A stretch of 64,000 nt of DNA, from positions 248,001 through 312,000 of the forward strand of contig CBDCAU010000009.1 in assembly GCA_965214115.1 (NCBI GenBank), written 5' to 3'. The DNA is from Owenweeksia sp965214115 (lineage in GTDB: Bacteria > Bacteroidota > Bacteroidia > Flavobacteriales > Schleiferiaceae). The notes beneath the pieces were generated by a model, which saw only the letters and a program-made list of their open reading frames with translations, ran no database searches and was not told the DNA's origin. Below, piece after piece: positions 50,039 to 60,600 of this stretch; position 1 is the first letter of the stretch, and each line of letters opens with the position of its first letter. Position numbers and translations under genes: made by a program.

Positions 50039-53000
50039 TTACTGTTTGCTCAGCCTACGGGTAACCGCGCCGTCGCCATTCCAAATGCGCAGGAGGTAAA
50101 TTCCCTTGGCCTCGCCGGTCAAATCCACCTTACCGCTGTACTCGCCTTGGTAATCTTCCAGCTTCTCACTAAAGACTTGAGCGCCCGCCGCGTCCATTAC
50201 CTCAATGGTAATTTCGCCGCGCTGCTCCATCTCAAAGCTCACGTTGAACACACCCTCCGATGGGTTCGGGAACAGTTCCAAGCTCTGCGCCAAGGGCAGC
50301 TCGCTCAGCCCGATATTGGTGTTGATGGTAATGGTGGTATCGTCCGTACCGCAGCCGTTGGTCACCGTCAGGGTAACGTCATAGCTGTTGTTAGGCGCAT
50401 TGTACACATTGGTGGTGGTCACGCCAGTGCCGTTGTTTCCATCGTCAAAATCCCAATCGTAGGAAACGCCGCCTGTCGACGCAGAAGCATCAAACGCAAA
50501 GGTTTGCGAACCGCTGGTGGACGAGGTAGCATTGGCGGTGAAGGAAGCCACGGGCAGCGGGCCTGAGGCAGTAGTCGCGCTAATGATGCTGCTGGCAGCG
50601 CTCGTGTCGCTACCGCAGGTATCAAACACCACGACATCATAGCTAATACCCGGCGCCAGCCCAGTAATGGTGTAAGGACTGGACACGATTACAGTGGTAT
50701 CCACATTGGGCGGGAAAGCCATATCGGAATAAATCAGGAATGAGCCTCCACTGCCGGAATTCCAACTTACCTCGATGCTGTCGCAGCCGATGTTGGTGGT
50801 GGCCATCAAGCCCGTTGGTGCGGGGCAAGACCCTTGGCTAAACGGGGTTATGCAGAAGTTATCTACATAAAATTCCACGTTGTAGGTGGCCGTCCCTAAA
50901 GCGCCCGTAAAGAAGTCAATACCGTTGAACTGTAAAGGAGCGGCAGGATTCACCACTGAATATTTATAGCCCAATCCCGTACTCGTACCATTGTATTCAT
51001 ACCAAGTGGTATCGTTGGTCAAGTCAATAATGACACTAATTGAAATCCACTGATTTTGGGAATAGGTAAAAGTACCTACCACATTAGACCCCGTGCCATA
51101 TTGCAATTGCGCCGTTCCGTTGTCTTGGAAGTAAATTTCTCCGCCAAACGTATTGCCACCAGCCGTAAGGGTATGATTTTGCTGGACATTGAAATAAGCA
51201 CCAGAGTTGCTTTCCACGAACATATCCCAGCTCACTTCCCAAGCACCAGCACTTATAGTGTCAAAAACAACTACTACGTCAGAAGCACCGGTAGTTCCTT
51301 GGTCCGTGATTAACAAAGAGTTAGGCGAACTCTGCGAGCGGGTGGAGCTGAACTCAGCATCGCCCCAAGCCGCAGCACCGCCGCCGTCCCAAGGGTGGAA
51401 AAGTGCGGATTGGTCAAAGTTGCCGCCTACCGCATACTGGTCGAAATCATCACAAGGCACTTCATCGGGGCAAACCACAATTGGCCCTTGGAACAAATTG
51501 GTGTCGCCGTTCACACAGATGTTGGAAACATAGGCTTCCACGCAGAGGTTGTTGCCCAAGTTGGGGATACTGGCCAAACCGCTGGTAACGCTCAACATTG
51601 TGCCATTGCCCGGCGTAAAACCTGCTGCGCCATATTCAATCAAGAAATTGGTGGAACCGGTACCCGATGTATCAAAACTGATGGCGGCGGCGGTGGCTGC
51701 GGAAGTCACGTTGATGTTGGAAACGGAAGGACAACCGGGAGCATCCGAAATACGAATGTCATCAATTGCATTGTCACCAGGACAACAGCCATTGGTAACG
51801 GAACGGAAACGTACTTGCAGATTAGTAGTACCTATATAAGGAGACAAACTAATGACGGCCTGTGACCAAGCATCTGCGTGCGAAGTTTGCGGACCTGTCT
51901 GATTAGTATAGGAATCAACACTCCTAATCCATTTTGAACCATCATAAATGTCCACGTGTAAATCTGCCAACCTAGTACCAAATCTATGGTAGAAGTAAGA
52001 AAATTCAGGATTAGTCAATCCCGAAATGTCAATAATGGGAGAAGTAATTAGTGTTGAGTCTGGCCCAGCGGTGCTAGAACCTGAGACATCAGCAGTGATG
52101 AATGTACCTCCTATTGCGGGAAATAACGTATTGTCCCTATCGGGCCCCGTAGTCGAACCCGATGTGGTCTGAACACTATTTCTAACTTCCCAAGAGTAAC
52201 CACCATTACTGGTAGTACCAGGATTATTGGAACTGAAAGTCCAACAGTTGTCTTGACCATCGAAGTGTCCAATCGTATTGTTGGTAAACGGCTCTACATA
52301 GGGAGCCGACTTTGCCAAGCAATTGGTGGAAAAGCAAACTTCCGTCTCAAAAATACTGGTATCCAATCCTCCTGGGCAAATTTCTGCCACTCGGAAACCG
52401 TAACGGGTATTCTGAATCAGGTTCGAAAGTGCAATTGTATCATTCGTCGCGCCTATTTGAATGCCGGTGCCCAACGCAAAACCACAAGGGCCGTATTCCA
52501 CTACCCAGTTTGTGGCAGAAGTGCTGGCGGGAGTCCAATACAAAACCGCGCTGGTAACGCCAATCTGCCTTACACCTGGGTTGGAAGGCCGCAAGCAGGC
52601 GGGTATCTTCTCATAGTTGACATCATCCACATAGATAGTCCTAAACGTGCCATCTTGCCCGTGGGCAAACGCAAAATATTGGTCTGTTCCGTTGTAGCCA
52701 TTGGCAGCATCCAAATTCACAATATACTCAGATACCGGGTTGGCATTGGTAAGCTGTACTGTGTCCAACGGTTTGAAAGTGCTGGCATCTGAGGGATCAC
52801 TCATAGTACCCACTCTCAAGGTGGTGGACAAAGTGGTAGTGGTGCGGGCGTAAAAACGCACGCGCTTGTCGCCGGCCGTCATATCATTGGTCTTTGGTGA
52901 GATAAGCAACAGTGGGGTACTTGTATTCCCATTGTCCAATTCCACCAAATTAGGTGGGGAAAGAGGCCCTTGGAAAGTACCGCCCACTACCACATTTACT

Positions 53001-56000
53001 CCTTGGAACAAGGAAGGCTGCAAAACTGGATCTTCGATGCTGCGGAAGCATCCCAAGAAATTACCCGTTGGCAGATTATCCCAGTTTTCGGTGTAAGGGG
53101 CAGAAATGGATAGGCATTCCGTAAAGAAGCAGCTTGGGCCGATCCAGATGCTGGTATCGCCTGTCGCACAAATCTCACGCACCCAAAAACAGTAACTCGT
53201 ACCATCCATCAAATTGGGAATGGTGGCGGTATCGTTGGTCACTATCAGGCGGGTATGATTGGGATCGCCCAGCATTCCCGTTCCCACCTCGATTTGGAAA
53301 TTGCCACTGGAACCGGAGAACGGCTGGAACGTAACCGTGGCGCTCACCGAATCCGTTGAAATGGTTTCCAAACTGGCACTGTTTACTTCGGGACACGTTG
53401 GGATGGTCTCGTAAGTGAGGTCATCCAAATAGTGCGTATCAAAAGTGCTGTTCAGTCCGTGAGAAACGGCAAAGTAGTTATCCGTCCCATTGTAGCCATT
53501 GGCCGTGGTGATATTAGATACATAGCGAGCCGAAGGGGCCGTGCCTCCCAAATCAAATGTGTCCAAAGGATGGAAAGTTGAGGCATCGTTGGGAAGGGCC
53601 ATTGTACCCACCACCAGCTGTCCTACCGGGGTGCCAGCAAAGCTTTGCCTTGCATAAAAGGTAACCCGTTTGTCCCCTGCTGTCATATCGGTAGTAGGGG
53701 GCGACACCAAAATGAGCGGGCTCATCGTATTACCATTGTCAAATTCCAACTGATTGGGCGTGGAGCGCGGATTACCATTGGTAGTAACTATGATACCTTG
53801 AAAAGCAGAGGTGATGGACGGGTCTTGAATTTTGCTGAAACATCCCAAATCACCACCCGTTGGCAGCCCGTCCCAATTTTCAAAATAGGGCGCCGTGATG
53901 GGGTCGCAAGGGGTGCAGAAATCAAACGGGCCCGCCCAAATGGACGAATCGCCTGGACCGCACACATAGCGCACCACAAATTCATAGCACATATCGGAAC
54001 TTAGCGTATCTACCAAAAGAGAATCGCCAGAAACGAAGCTTCGCGCGCCAGCGTTGGATGCCGTGGTGGTGCCTTGGTAAAAACCAACGGGACCGAACCA
54101 GATTTGCGTGTTGTTGGCGCTTCCCGAGGCATTCCATTTCAAGGTAGCCGAAGAATCCGTAAGCGAAGAAAGACTTAAGCCACTGGGGGTGGGGCAGGTA
54201 ACAGCTTCCAACAAGATGTCGTCAAAAGTGTAGCCATCGGAAAAATTAGGGCTGAAATTACTATTGGAAGTACCCGCTTGGCCGAAACGGATTTGCGTGG
54301 TGCTGGAAACCGTTTGGCCGGCGGCAGCCAAAGGATTTACGATATCAATATTCTTGACCTCATTGTATTGCCCAGCCGCCCCTTGATTGTCGTCCAAGTC
54401 ATAAATTTCCACCCAGGGGTCAGAGCTTTCTCCACGAGCCCACACACGGTTATCATCATAAACCTCTTGCGCGTGGTGCATATAGAAAAAACTCAACTCA
54501 ATACCCGCCGTAGTGGTATAATTGGACAAGTTGAGATTCATAGTGAGGTAATTACTTGTGGCTACCGAGCCAAATGACTGACGATCCAAAGTAGCCGCCG
54601 CCGAACCATTGTTATAATAAGCAGTACCTGCATTGAACCTGAGACGACCACCCGGTTCTTGACGGTATTCCAAATTAGAGCCGCAGATGTTTGCGTTGGA
54701 ATCTATTTGTCCCGACAAACTCTCAAAACCTTCCGTGTAAGGAAGTACAGTAGGGGAAGCAGGAGGCGTGCAACCTGTGAGTATGGTAATCGGCCCTACT
54801 AAAGGGCTAAGCGAACCATCTGAGCAAGAATCCTGAATATAAAAATCGTAGTAGGTATTGGCCGACAGGCCGCCGATACCGCCAAACGTGTCCGAAACGG
54901 AAGCCGAACCAATGGCGCCCGTGCCTTGGGTATAACCCTGCAAGCCTATCTCAATAGTATGGGATACACCTGCCCCCGGCAACCAGCTAAAAAACGCGCT
55001 ATCGTTAGTCACCAGCTCGGTAGTAATATCGAAAACATTAGTGGGGACGCACGAAGGAATGGTGAGATACTCAAACTCATCAATATAGTAGGTCTCAAAA
55101 GTAGATGTGCCACCGTGCAAAAGACCAATGAACTCATCCGTACCATTGTAACCTGAAGCAGCATCAAAAAGAACCGTGAACTGAACGTCCGCCCCCATAA
55201 AGTTTACCGTATCAACGGGGCTAAAAGTTGAATAGCAGCTGGGGTTGGACAGCGTGCCCACGATGATGCTGCCCGGTGCGTTGAAGCTCCGTTTTGCAAA
55301 AAACTTGATTTGCTTGTCCATCATCGGCAGGTCGCTAAAACCTGGGGTTACGGCCATCGTGGTGTCGTTGGCCCCGCCGTTGCTGGAATTGGCCAGCCGT
55401 AGATGCTGTGATCCCGCGAAGACGGTCCCAAACTGATAAACGCTGGCGAAAGCACTGGTGGCCGGCCCTACCAGGCGCTCAGTCCAGCAAGGCTCTGGCT
55501 CGTTCACCGTGCTTCCCTCAAAGCCGGTGGAATAGGGAGCCGTAAGGCTACATTGCGTGGTAAACGTAATAGGGCCTTGCCACACGGAAGTACCATTGCT
55601 TGAAGCGGTGCAGTTGTTTCGGATGTAAATGTCATAGTCCGTACCCGTTATAAGCTGTGAAGAACAAGATGCGTCAGTATTGTTGTCGATGGTGAAAGTG
55701 GTAGAGGTGAAACTGCCCTGGCAGCCCGTACCTTGAGCAAAGCCCGCAGGGCCAAATTCCACTTCAAAGCTGCTGCCATTGCTGGTAATGTTAAAAGTAG
55801 CCGAAGAATCGGTAAGGCATAAAATGGTAGGGGCCAAGATTTTGGGACACGCTGGAATTACCTCGTACGACAAATCATCTATCATAATATAATCGAACGT
55901 TGCCGAAGTGGAGTGAGCAAACACCAAATACTGATCAGTGCCATTGTAACCATTGGCCGTGGTAATCGGAACGATATATTCCACATAGTTGCCCGTAAGC

Positions 56001-57475
56001 ATAATAGTGTCAAGAGGCGTGTACGCAGAAACCGAGTTGGCATTGGGCGAAGATCCAATGATCAAAAAGTTGGCATCATTCGGGTCTTGCTTTTTGGCAA
56101 AGAAGCCGATTTGCTTATCGCCCGCCGTCATATCTGAAAACTGAGGGCTGATGGCGGCCAGCGTATCTCCCGTAGTGTTGCCGCTGCGGAACTGCAGGAA
56201 ATTTACTCCGGTGTTGGCCGGCCCTGTAAAAGTGCTGGTGGAGTTGGAAACCCTCACCCATCCGGAGGTGGTAGTGTTCACCACATCAAAACAGAGCGGC
56301 GTGGCCAAGTTTACGTCGTTCTCAAAGCCGTTGGTGTAGGGTGCTGTAAAAGGAGCGCAAATGGTCTGAATACTTAGGGGACCAACTGTATCACTTATAC
56401 CATTAACAGCACCACAATCGGCATAGACGTAAATATCATAGTCCGTAATAGTTGCCAAGCCAGTCAAAGTATAGGGAGAACCTGATGCCGTTGCGGTATT
56501 GGAACTGCCGGAGGGGGTAAAACCCGGAGGTCCATAGATAATCGTAAAACTATTGGCCGTGCCAGCATAGTTCCAAGACAAATCCACAGAATTTGAATAA
56601 ATGGAATCTGCTTTTAGATTAGTAACGGGTGCGCAAAGCTTTGTAGTGGTGAATCCTTGGGGGGCCGGGAAAAAGACCGTGTCCATTCCGCTGTTGCAGA
56701 ATTCTCCAAAATACACGTCATAATTGGTATTGGCGGTCAGGCCAGTCAAGATTTCGATTGAGTCTTGCGCGGGATAGCTGCCGGTGATTTTTGTGCCGGA
56801 GCCAGGTGTAAAGCCCGCAGTCCCATACTCAAGGTAATAGCCCGTATTGCCCGCGCCCGGCGACCAGCTTACTTTGGCGGCGGTTGCGGAAATGCTATCG
56901 ATCGCAAAGTTGGTGAAGGGCGTGCAGTTGCCAATTACACCCAGTTCATAAGTTACAGAACCCAAGAAGCGGCGCGGGTTGAAAGTGGGGCTAGGGGGGC
57001 CGCCACCGTAGGCCACGCTGTCAGAAACATCCACGGTGGCCGGGCCGTCGGTATAGATGACCTGGTCAGCGGCAGTACCGGTCTGATAGCTTAGGCCAGC
57101 GCTTATGTGCACTCCGATCCGCCCGCCACCGGGTACCGCGATTTTAATGCCGCCAAAATCAATTGGGGCAAGTGCGGTACCGTTCGCACCTGTAACGGTA
57201 CCAGCGGTTACCACCCGAGTCCAGCCGCCGGCCGCAGATATGTTGGGCGGGCCGCTCACCCCGCCTTGGCGTACCCATACGTCGGCGCTACTCACGCCAC
57301 TGTTGAACAGCACATTGATGGAGGTGATGTTGGTCGCCGTACTGCTCGTGTAGGCAAAGGTGATTCCCGACTGCCCATTGTTGTTGACCAAGGGCGGGGA
57401 GGTGGTGATGGTCCCCTGGGAACTTACAGATGCCCAGCAAAAAATCATTCCGAGGGAAAGTAAAACTCTTTTCAT
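50039..57475 (-). CDS. Giant T9SS-secreted modular surface protein (2478 residues)
   Basis: The signal peptide (FCWASVSSQG) is followed by an N-terminal beta domain of about 165 residues. Then come many alternating FN3 modules (TAAKVSWSPGAGNTGYYLEY; SNSVDLSWNYAGTANSFTI) and MAM/jelly-roll modules (LCAPF..APYTNGFEND..; DRDNTLFPAIGGTFITAD). A LamG-like domain is near residues 2050-2240. A PKD domain (SYDWDFDDGNNGTG) precedes the C-terminal T9SS sorting domain (LELFPNPSEGVFNVSFEMEQ ... GIYLLRIWNGDGAVTRRLS). It is probably secreted through the type IX system and anchored to the cell surface. Adhesin- or matrix-like function is inference. Modules repeat those of the neighbour. Confidence 0.9.
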   Translation of the reverse strand: MKRVLLSLGMIFCWASVSSQGTITTSPPLVNNNGQSGITFAYTSSTATNITSINVLFNSGVSSADVWVRQGGVSGPPNISAAGGWTRVVTAGTVTGANGTALAPIDFGGIKIAVPGGGRIGVHISAGLSYQTGTAADQVIYTDGPATVDVSDSVAYGGGPPSPTFNPRRFLGSVTYELGVIGNCTPFTNFAIDSISATAAKVSWSPGAGNTGYYLEYGTAGFTPGSGTKITGSYPAQDSIEILTGLTANTNYDVYFGEFCNSGMDTVFFPAPQGFTTTKLCAPVTNLKADSIYSNSVDLSWNYAGTANSFTIIYGPPGFTPSGSSNTATASGSPYTLTGLATITDYDIYVYADCGAVNGISDTVGPLSIQTICAPFTAPYTNGFENDVNLATPLCFDVVNTTTSGWVRVSNSTSTFTGPANTGVNFLQFRSGNTTGDTLAAISPQFSDMTAGDKQIGFFAKKQDPNDANFLIIGSSPNANSVSAYTPLDTIMLTGNYVEYIVPITTANGYNGTDQYLVFAHSTSATFDYIMIDDLSYEVIPACPKILAPTILCLTDSSATFNITSNGSSFEVEFGPAGFAQGTGCQGSFTSTTFTIDNNTDASCSSQLITGTDYDIYIRNNCTASSNGTSVWQGPITFTTQCSLTAPYSTGFEGSTVNEPEPCWTERLVGPATSAFASVYQFGTVFAGSQHLRLANSSNGGANDTTMAVTPGFSDLPMMDKQIKFFAKRSFNAPGSIIVGTLSNPSCYSTFSPVDTVNFMGADVQFTVLFDAASGYNGTDEFIGLLHGGTSTFETYYIDEFEYLTIPSCVPTNVFDITTELVTNDSAFFSWLPGAGVSHTIEIGLQGYTQGTGAIGSASVSDTFGGIGGLSANTYYDFYIQDSCSDGSLSPLVGPITILTGCTPPASPTVLPYTEGFESLSGQIDSNANICGSNLEYRQEPGGRLRFNAGTAYYNNGSAAATLDRQSFGSVATSNYLTMNLNLSNYTTTAGIELSFFYMHHAQEVYDDNRVWARGESSDPWVEIYDLDDNQGAAGQYNEVKNIDIVNPLAAAGQTVSSTTQIRFGQAGTSNSNFSPNFSDGYTFDDILLEAVTCPTPSGLSLSSLTDSSATLKWNASGSANNTQIWFGPVGFYQGTTTASNAGARSFVSGDSLLVDTLSSDMCYEFVVRYVCGPGDSSIWAGPFDFCTPCDPITAPYFENWDGLPTGGDLGCFSKIQDPSITSAFQGIIVTTNGNPRSTPNQLEFDNGNTMSPLILVSPPTTDMTAGDKRVTFYARQSFAGTPVGQLVVGTMALPNDASTFHPLDTFDLGGTAPSARYVSNITTANGYNGTDNYFAVSHGLNSTFDTHYLDDLTYETIPTCPEVNSASLETISTDSVSATVTFQPFSGSSGNFQIEVGTGMLGDPNHTRLIVTNDTATIPNLMDGTSYCFWVREICATGDTSIWIGPSCFFTECLSISAPYTENWDNLPTGNFLGCFRSIEDPVLQPSLFQGVNVVVGGTFQGPLSPPNLVELDNGNTSTPLLLISPKTNDMTAGDKRVRFYARTTTTLSTTLRVGTMSDPSDASTFKPLDTVQLTNANPVSEYIVNLDAANGYNGTDQYFAFAHGQDGTFRTIYVDDVNYEKIPACLRPSNPGVRQIGVTSAVLYWTPASTSATNWVVEYGPCGFALGTGIQIGATNDTIALSNLIQNTRYGFRVAEICPGGLDTSIFETEVCFSTNCLAKSAPYVEPFTNNTIGHFDGQDNCWTFSSNNPGTTSNGGYSWEVRNSVQTTSGSTTGPDRDNTLFPAIGGTFITADVSGSSTAGPDSTLITSPIIDISGLTNPEFSYFYHRFGTRLADLHVDIYDGSKWIRSVDSYTNQTGPQTSHADAWSQAVISLSPYIGTTNLQVRFRSVTNGCCPGDNAIDDIRISDAPGCPSVSNINVTSAATAAAISFDTSGTGSTNFLIEYGAAGFTPGNGTMLSVTSGLASIPNLGNNLCVEAYVSNICVNGDTNLFQGPIVVCPDEVPCDDFDQYAVGGNFDQSALFHPWDGGGAAAWGDAEFSSTRSQSSPNSLLITDQGTTGASDVVVVFDTISAGAWEVSWDMFVESNSGAYFNVQQNHTLTAGGNTFGGEIYFQDNGTAQLQYGTGSNVVGTFTYSQNQWISISVIIDLTNDTTWYEYNGTSTGLGYKYSVVNPAAPLQFNGIDFFTGALGTATYNVEFYVDNFCITPFSQGSCPAPTGLMATTNIGCDSIEVSWNSGSGGSFLIYSDMAFPPNVDTTVIVSSPYTITGLAPGISYDVVVFDTCGSDTSAASSIISATTASGPLPVASFTANATSSTSGSQTFAFDASASTGGVSYDWDFDDGNNGTGVTTTNVYNAPNNSYDVTLTVTNGCGTDDTTITINTNIGLSELPLAQSLELFPNPSEGVFNVSFEMEQRGEITIEVMDAAGAQVFSEKLEDYQGEYSGKVDLTGEAKGIYLLRIWNGDGAVTRRLSKQ

Positions 57476-57586
57476 ATCTAAAATTTAATGTGTAATTTCC
57501 TTTGTGGAAACAGGGAGTGCAATTTCCATAAAAATCCCTTGACGAACAGAGGAATTCTCTTACAACACATAAGATTGGGCAAAAAA

Positions 57587-57612
57587 AAACCGCCCCAATG
57601 TTGGGACGGTTT
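57587..57612 (-). terminator. Terminator of the 1908-residue surface-protein gene
   Basis: AAACCGCCCCAA/TTGGGACGGTTT stem with one mismatch at 57587-57612 and a T-rich tract on the minus strand. Confidence 0.85.
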
Positions 57613-57639
57613 TCATTTGTATTCTAAAAAAGGAGCAAT

Positions 57640-60600
57640 CTATTGTAGGGCAATCCTCCTTAATGCCTTCATATCACCCGACGTTACCTCGATGAGGTAA
57701 ACCCCTTTGGTGAATTTCGCAAGGTTCAGTTTCGTCTGCTCCGCCCCTTTTGCGGTGGCCGCTTCCATCAGGATTTTACCCCTCACGTCCATTACCCGTA
57801 GCGTAGCCGCTTCGTTTTCCTGTAAGGAAAATTCTACAATCACTTCGCCTTGGGTCGGGTTGGGGAAAATGGACAGGCCGCGGCTCAAGGCATTCTCCGC
57901 CAAGCTCACGTCAGCCAAGGTCTGGCAGACGCTGTCCGTTCCGCAGGCGTTGGTCACTGTTAGGCAGGCTGTGAAGCTGCCGCCCGTGGCGTACACGTTG
58001 GTCGGGTTCTGGGCAGTGGAGGTATTTCCGTCACCGAAATCCCAACTGTAAGAATTTCCATTCCCTGTACTGGCACTGGCATCGAACGAAACGCTGAAGC
58101 CGCTAATCGCCGGAGTAAAGACTGCGGTGGGCGCGCCAGTGTTTCCCGTATTGAAAGTAACCGTGTCCGCCGCGCTGGTGTCGCTGCCGCAGAGGTTCAC
58201 CACCGCCGCGCCGTAGGCCGTGTTGGCCAAGGTGCCGGTGATGACCAAGCTGCTGTCGCCCAGCACGTTCACCGCCGTCAGGTTGGTGGAATCGCCGTAC
58301 ACCACCACCGAGGTGTCGCCGCCGTTGCTCCAGCTCAGGATCACCGTGTCGCAGGAAACCACGTTGGCGGTCAGGTTGGTGGGCGCGGGGCAGGGCGCGC
58401 TGCCGCTGGCATCATAGATACTTACATCATCAATGGCATTGTCGCCCGCACAGCATCCGTTGGATACCGAGCGGAAACGGACTTGAAAGTTGGTGATGTT
58501 CGAATAGGGTGCCAAGTTTATCACGGTATCCATCCAAGCCGCGCCTTGTGAGGTCTGAATGCCGCTCAGGTTGGTGTAGGAATGCACGCCGTTCACCCAA
58601 GCAGAACCATCGTAAACGTCCACGTAAAGGTCAGCCATCACCGAACCGTAGCGGTGCAGGTGGTAGGAAAGTTCGGGACTGTTCAGTCCGGTAATGTCGA
58701 TGACGGGGGAAGTCAGCAAAGTGGAATCGGGCACCGTGCCGCTGGAACCCGAAACGTCCGCCGTGATGAACTTGCCACCAATGGCAGGGAAGAGCGTGTT
58801 GTCGCGGTCAGGCCCAGTGCTGGAACCCGAAGTGGTCTGCGACGAGTTCCTGACCTCCCAGCTGTAGACCCCACTTGGCGTGGTGCTGGGGTTGTTGGAT
58901 TGGAAGTCCCAGCAGTTGTGGCTGCCGTCAAAATGACCTACGGTAAACAATTCAAAATCTTCCGTAAAGGGCGCAACGACGGTAACACAGGGCGTGTTGA
59001 AACAGAACGGGCCTTCCCAAAAGCTGCTGTCCGTGGCGGAGCAGCGCTCGCGGACGTAAAAGCAGTAAACGCTGGAACTGTTGAGGCCGGTGATGGTAGC
59101 GGAAGTGCCCGTGGCCGAAACCACGGTACCGTTGGCGGGATTGGACAACCCGAGGCCGTAGCTCACCTCAAAGTTATTGCCGGTGCTCGCCGCGTTCTTT
59201 TGCCAAGATACCGTGGCACCGTTCAGGGTAATGTTGGACACGCTCAAAGTGTTTGGCCTAAAGCAGGTCGGAATGCGCTCGTAGCGGAACTCGTCCACGT
59301 AAATGGTCTGGAACGTGCTCGTGTTGCCGTGCAGCAGGCCGATGTAATTGTCCGTGCCGTTGTAGCCATTGGCGGCGGTGATGTCCACCGTCACCTCTCG
59401 GTAGCCGCCCGTTTGGTAGGGAATCGTATCTAATACGCTGAACGAACTGGGGTCAGATTTATCCGAAAGCGTGCCCACCACTAATTCTGAATTGAAAGAA
59501 GAGGTGTTAATATAGAACCGCAGCCGCTTGTCGCCCGCGTCCATATCGCTGAAGCGCGGGCTGATGCCCATCAGCGTGTCCGCATTCCTATTGTAAATTC
59601 TAAGATGATTAGGTGTTGAAAATGGATTACCGAAAGTGTACACGTCAAAAGCCGTCAAAACGGGCAGCGTCCCACCCACGGCAAACTTCTCCCAACAATC
59701 CGGCACTTCGTTCACGGCTTGGCCTACGTCAAAATTGTTGTAGTACGAAGCCGTAAACGCCCCGCATTCCGTGCAGAAGGTAAACGGGCCGGCAAACACG
59801 CTGCTGTCGCCCGCCTGGCATATCGTGCGCACCAAAAACTCGTAGCAAGTATTCCCGCTAAGGGTATCCACTACCAAGCTATCGGCGTTTACCACGCTGC
59901 GCACCCCGCCCGTGGTGGTGGTGCCTTGGTAAAAACCGGCCGGGCCAAACCATATTTCACTGCTAAGGCCCGCGCCCGTGTTCCAAGACAAAGTGGCCGT
60001 GGAATCCAAAACATTCTCGGCGGAAAGGCCGGTAGGCGTGGGGCAGGTAACCGCCGTAAGGGAAACATCATCGAAGGTGTAGCCATCCGAAAAGGTCAGG
60101 CTGCCAGCCGAAAAACGACCTTCTTGACTAAAGCGGATCTGCGTCTGCGCGCCGATGCTCTGCCCCGCTCCCGTGATGGCGCCCACGATGTCCAAATTGG
60201 AAACTGTATAATATTGACCGCTGCTGGGCGCATTGGCGCGCAGGTCGTATATCTCGACCCAAGTATCGCTCGGCGCGCCGCGCACCCATACCTTGTCGTT
60301 GGTGCCCAAGTCTTGCCCGTGGCTCAGGTAGCTGAAGCCCAGTTCGATGCCCGGCGAAGTGGTGTAATTCGTCAGGTTTACCGTCATAATAAGATAGTTG
60401 GAAGACAAAACCGAAGCCGACGGCGAATGGTCCAGCGTAACTGCTTGGCTGCCGGTTTGGGCAAACAACGTACTTGAAAAATCCGCCGCTTGCAAGCGCA
60501 TCCGTCCTTCGGGGCCGCTGCCTTCAAAAGACCAGTTGTGGCCGGAGCTACACAAGTTGCCGTTTCCTTGAAAAGTAGGGCCGTTGGTATAATTTTCAAA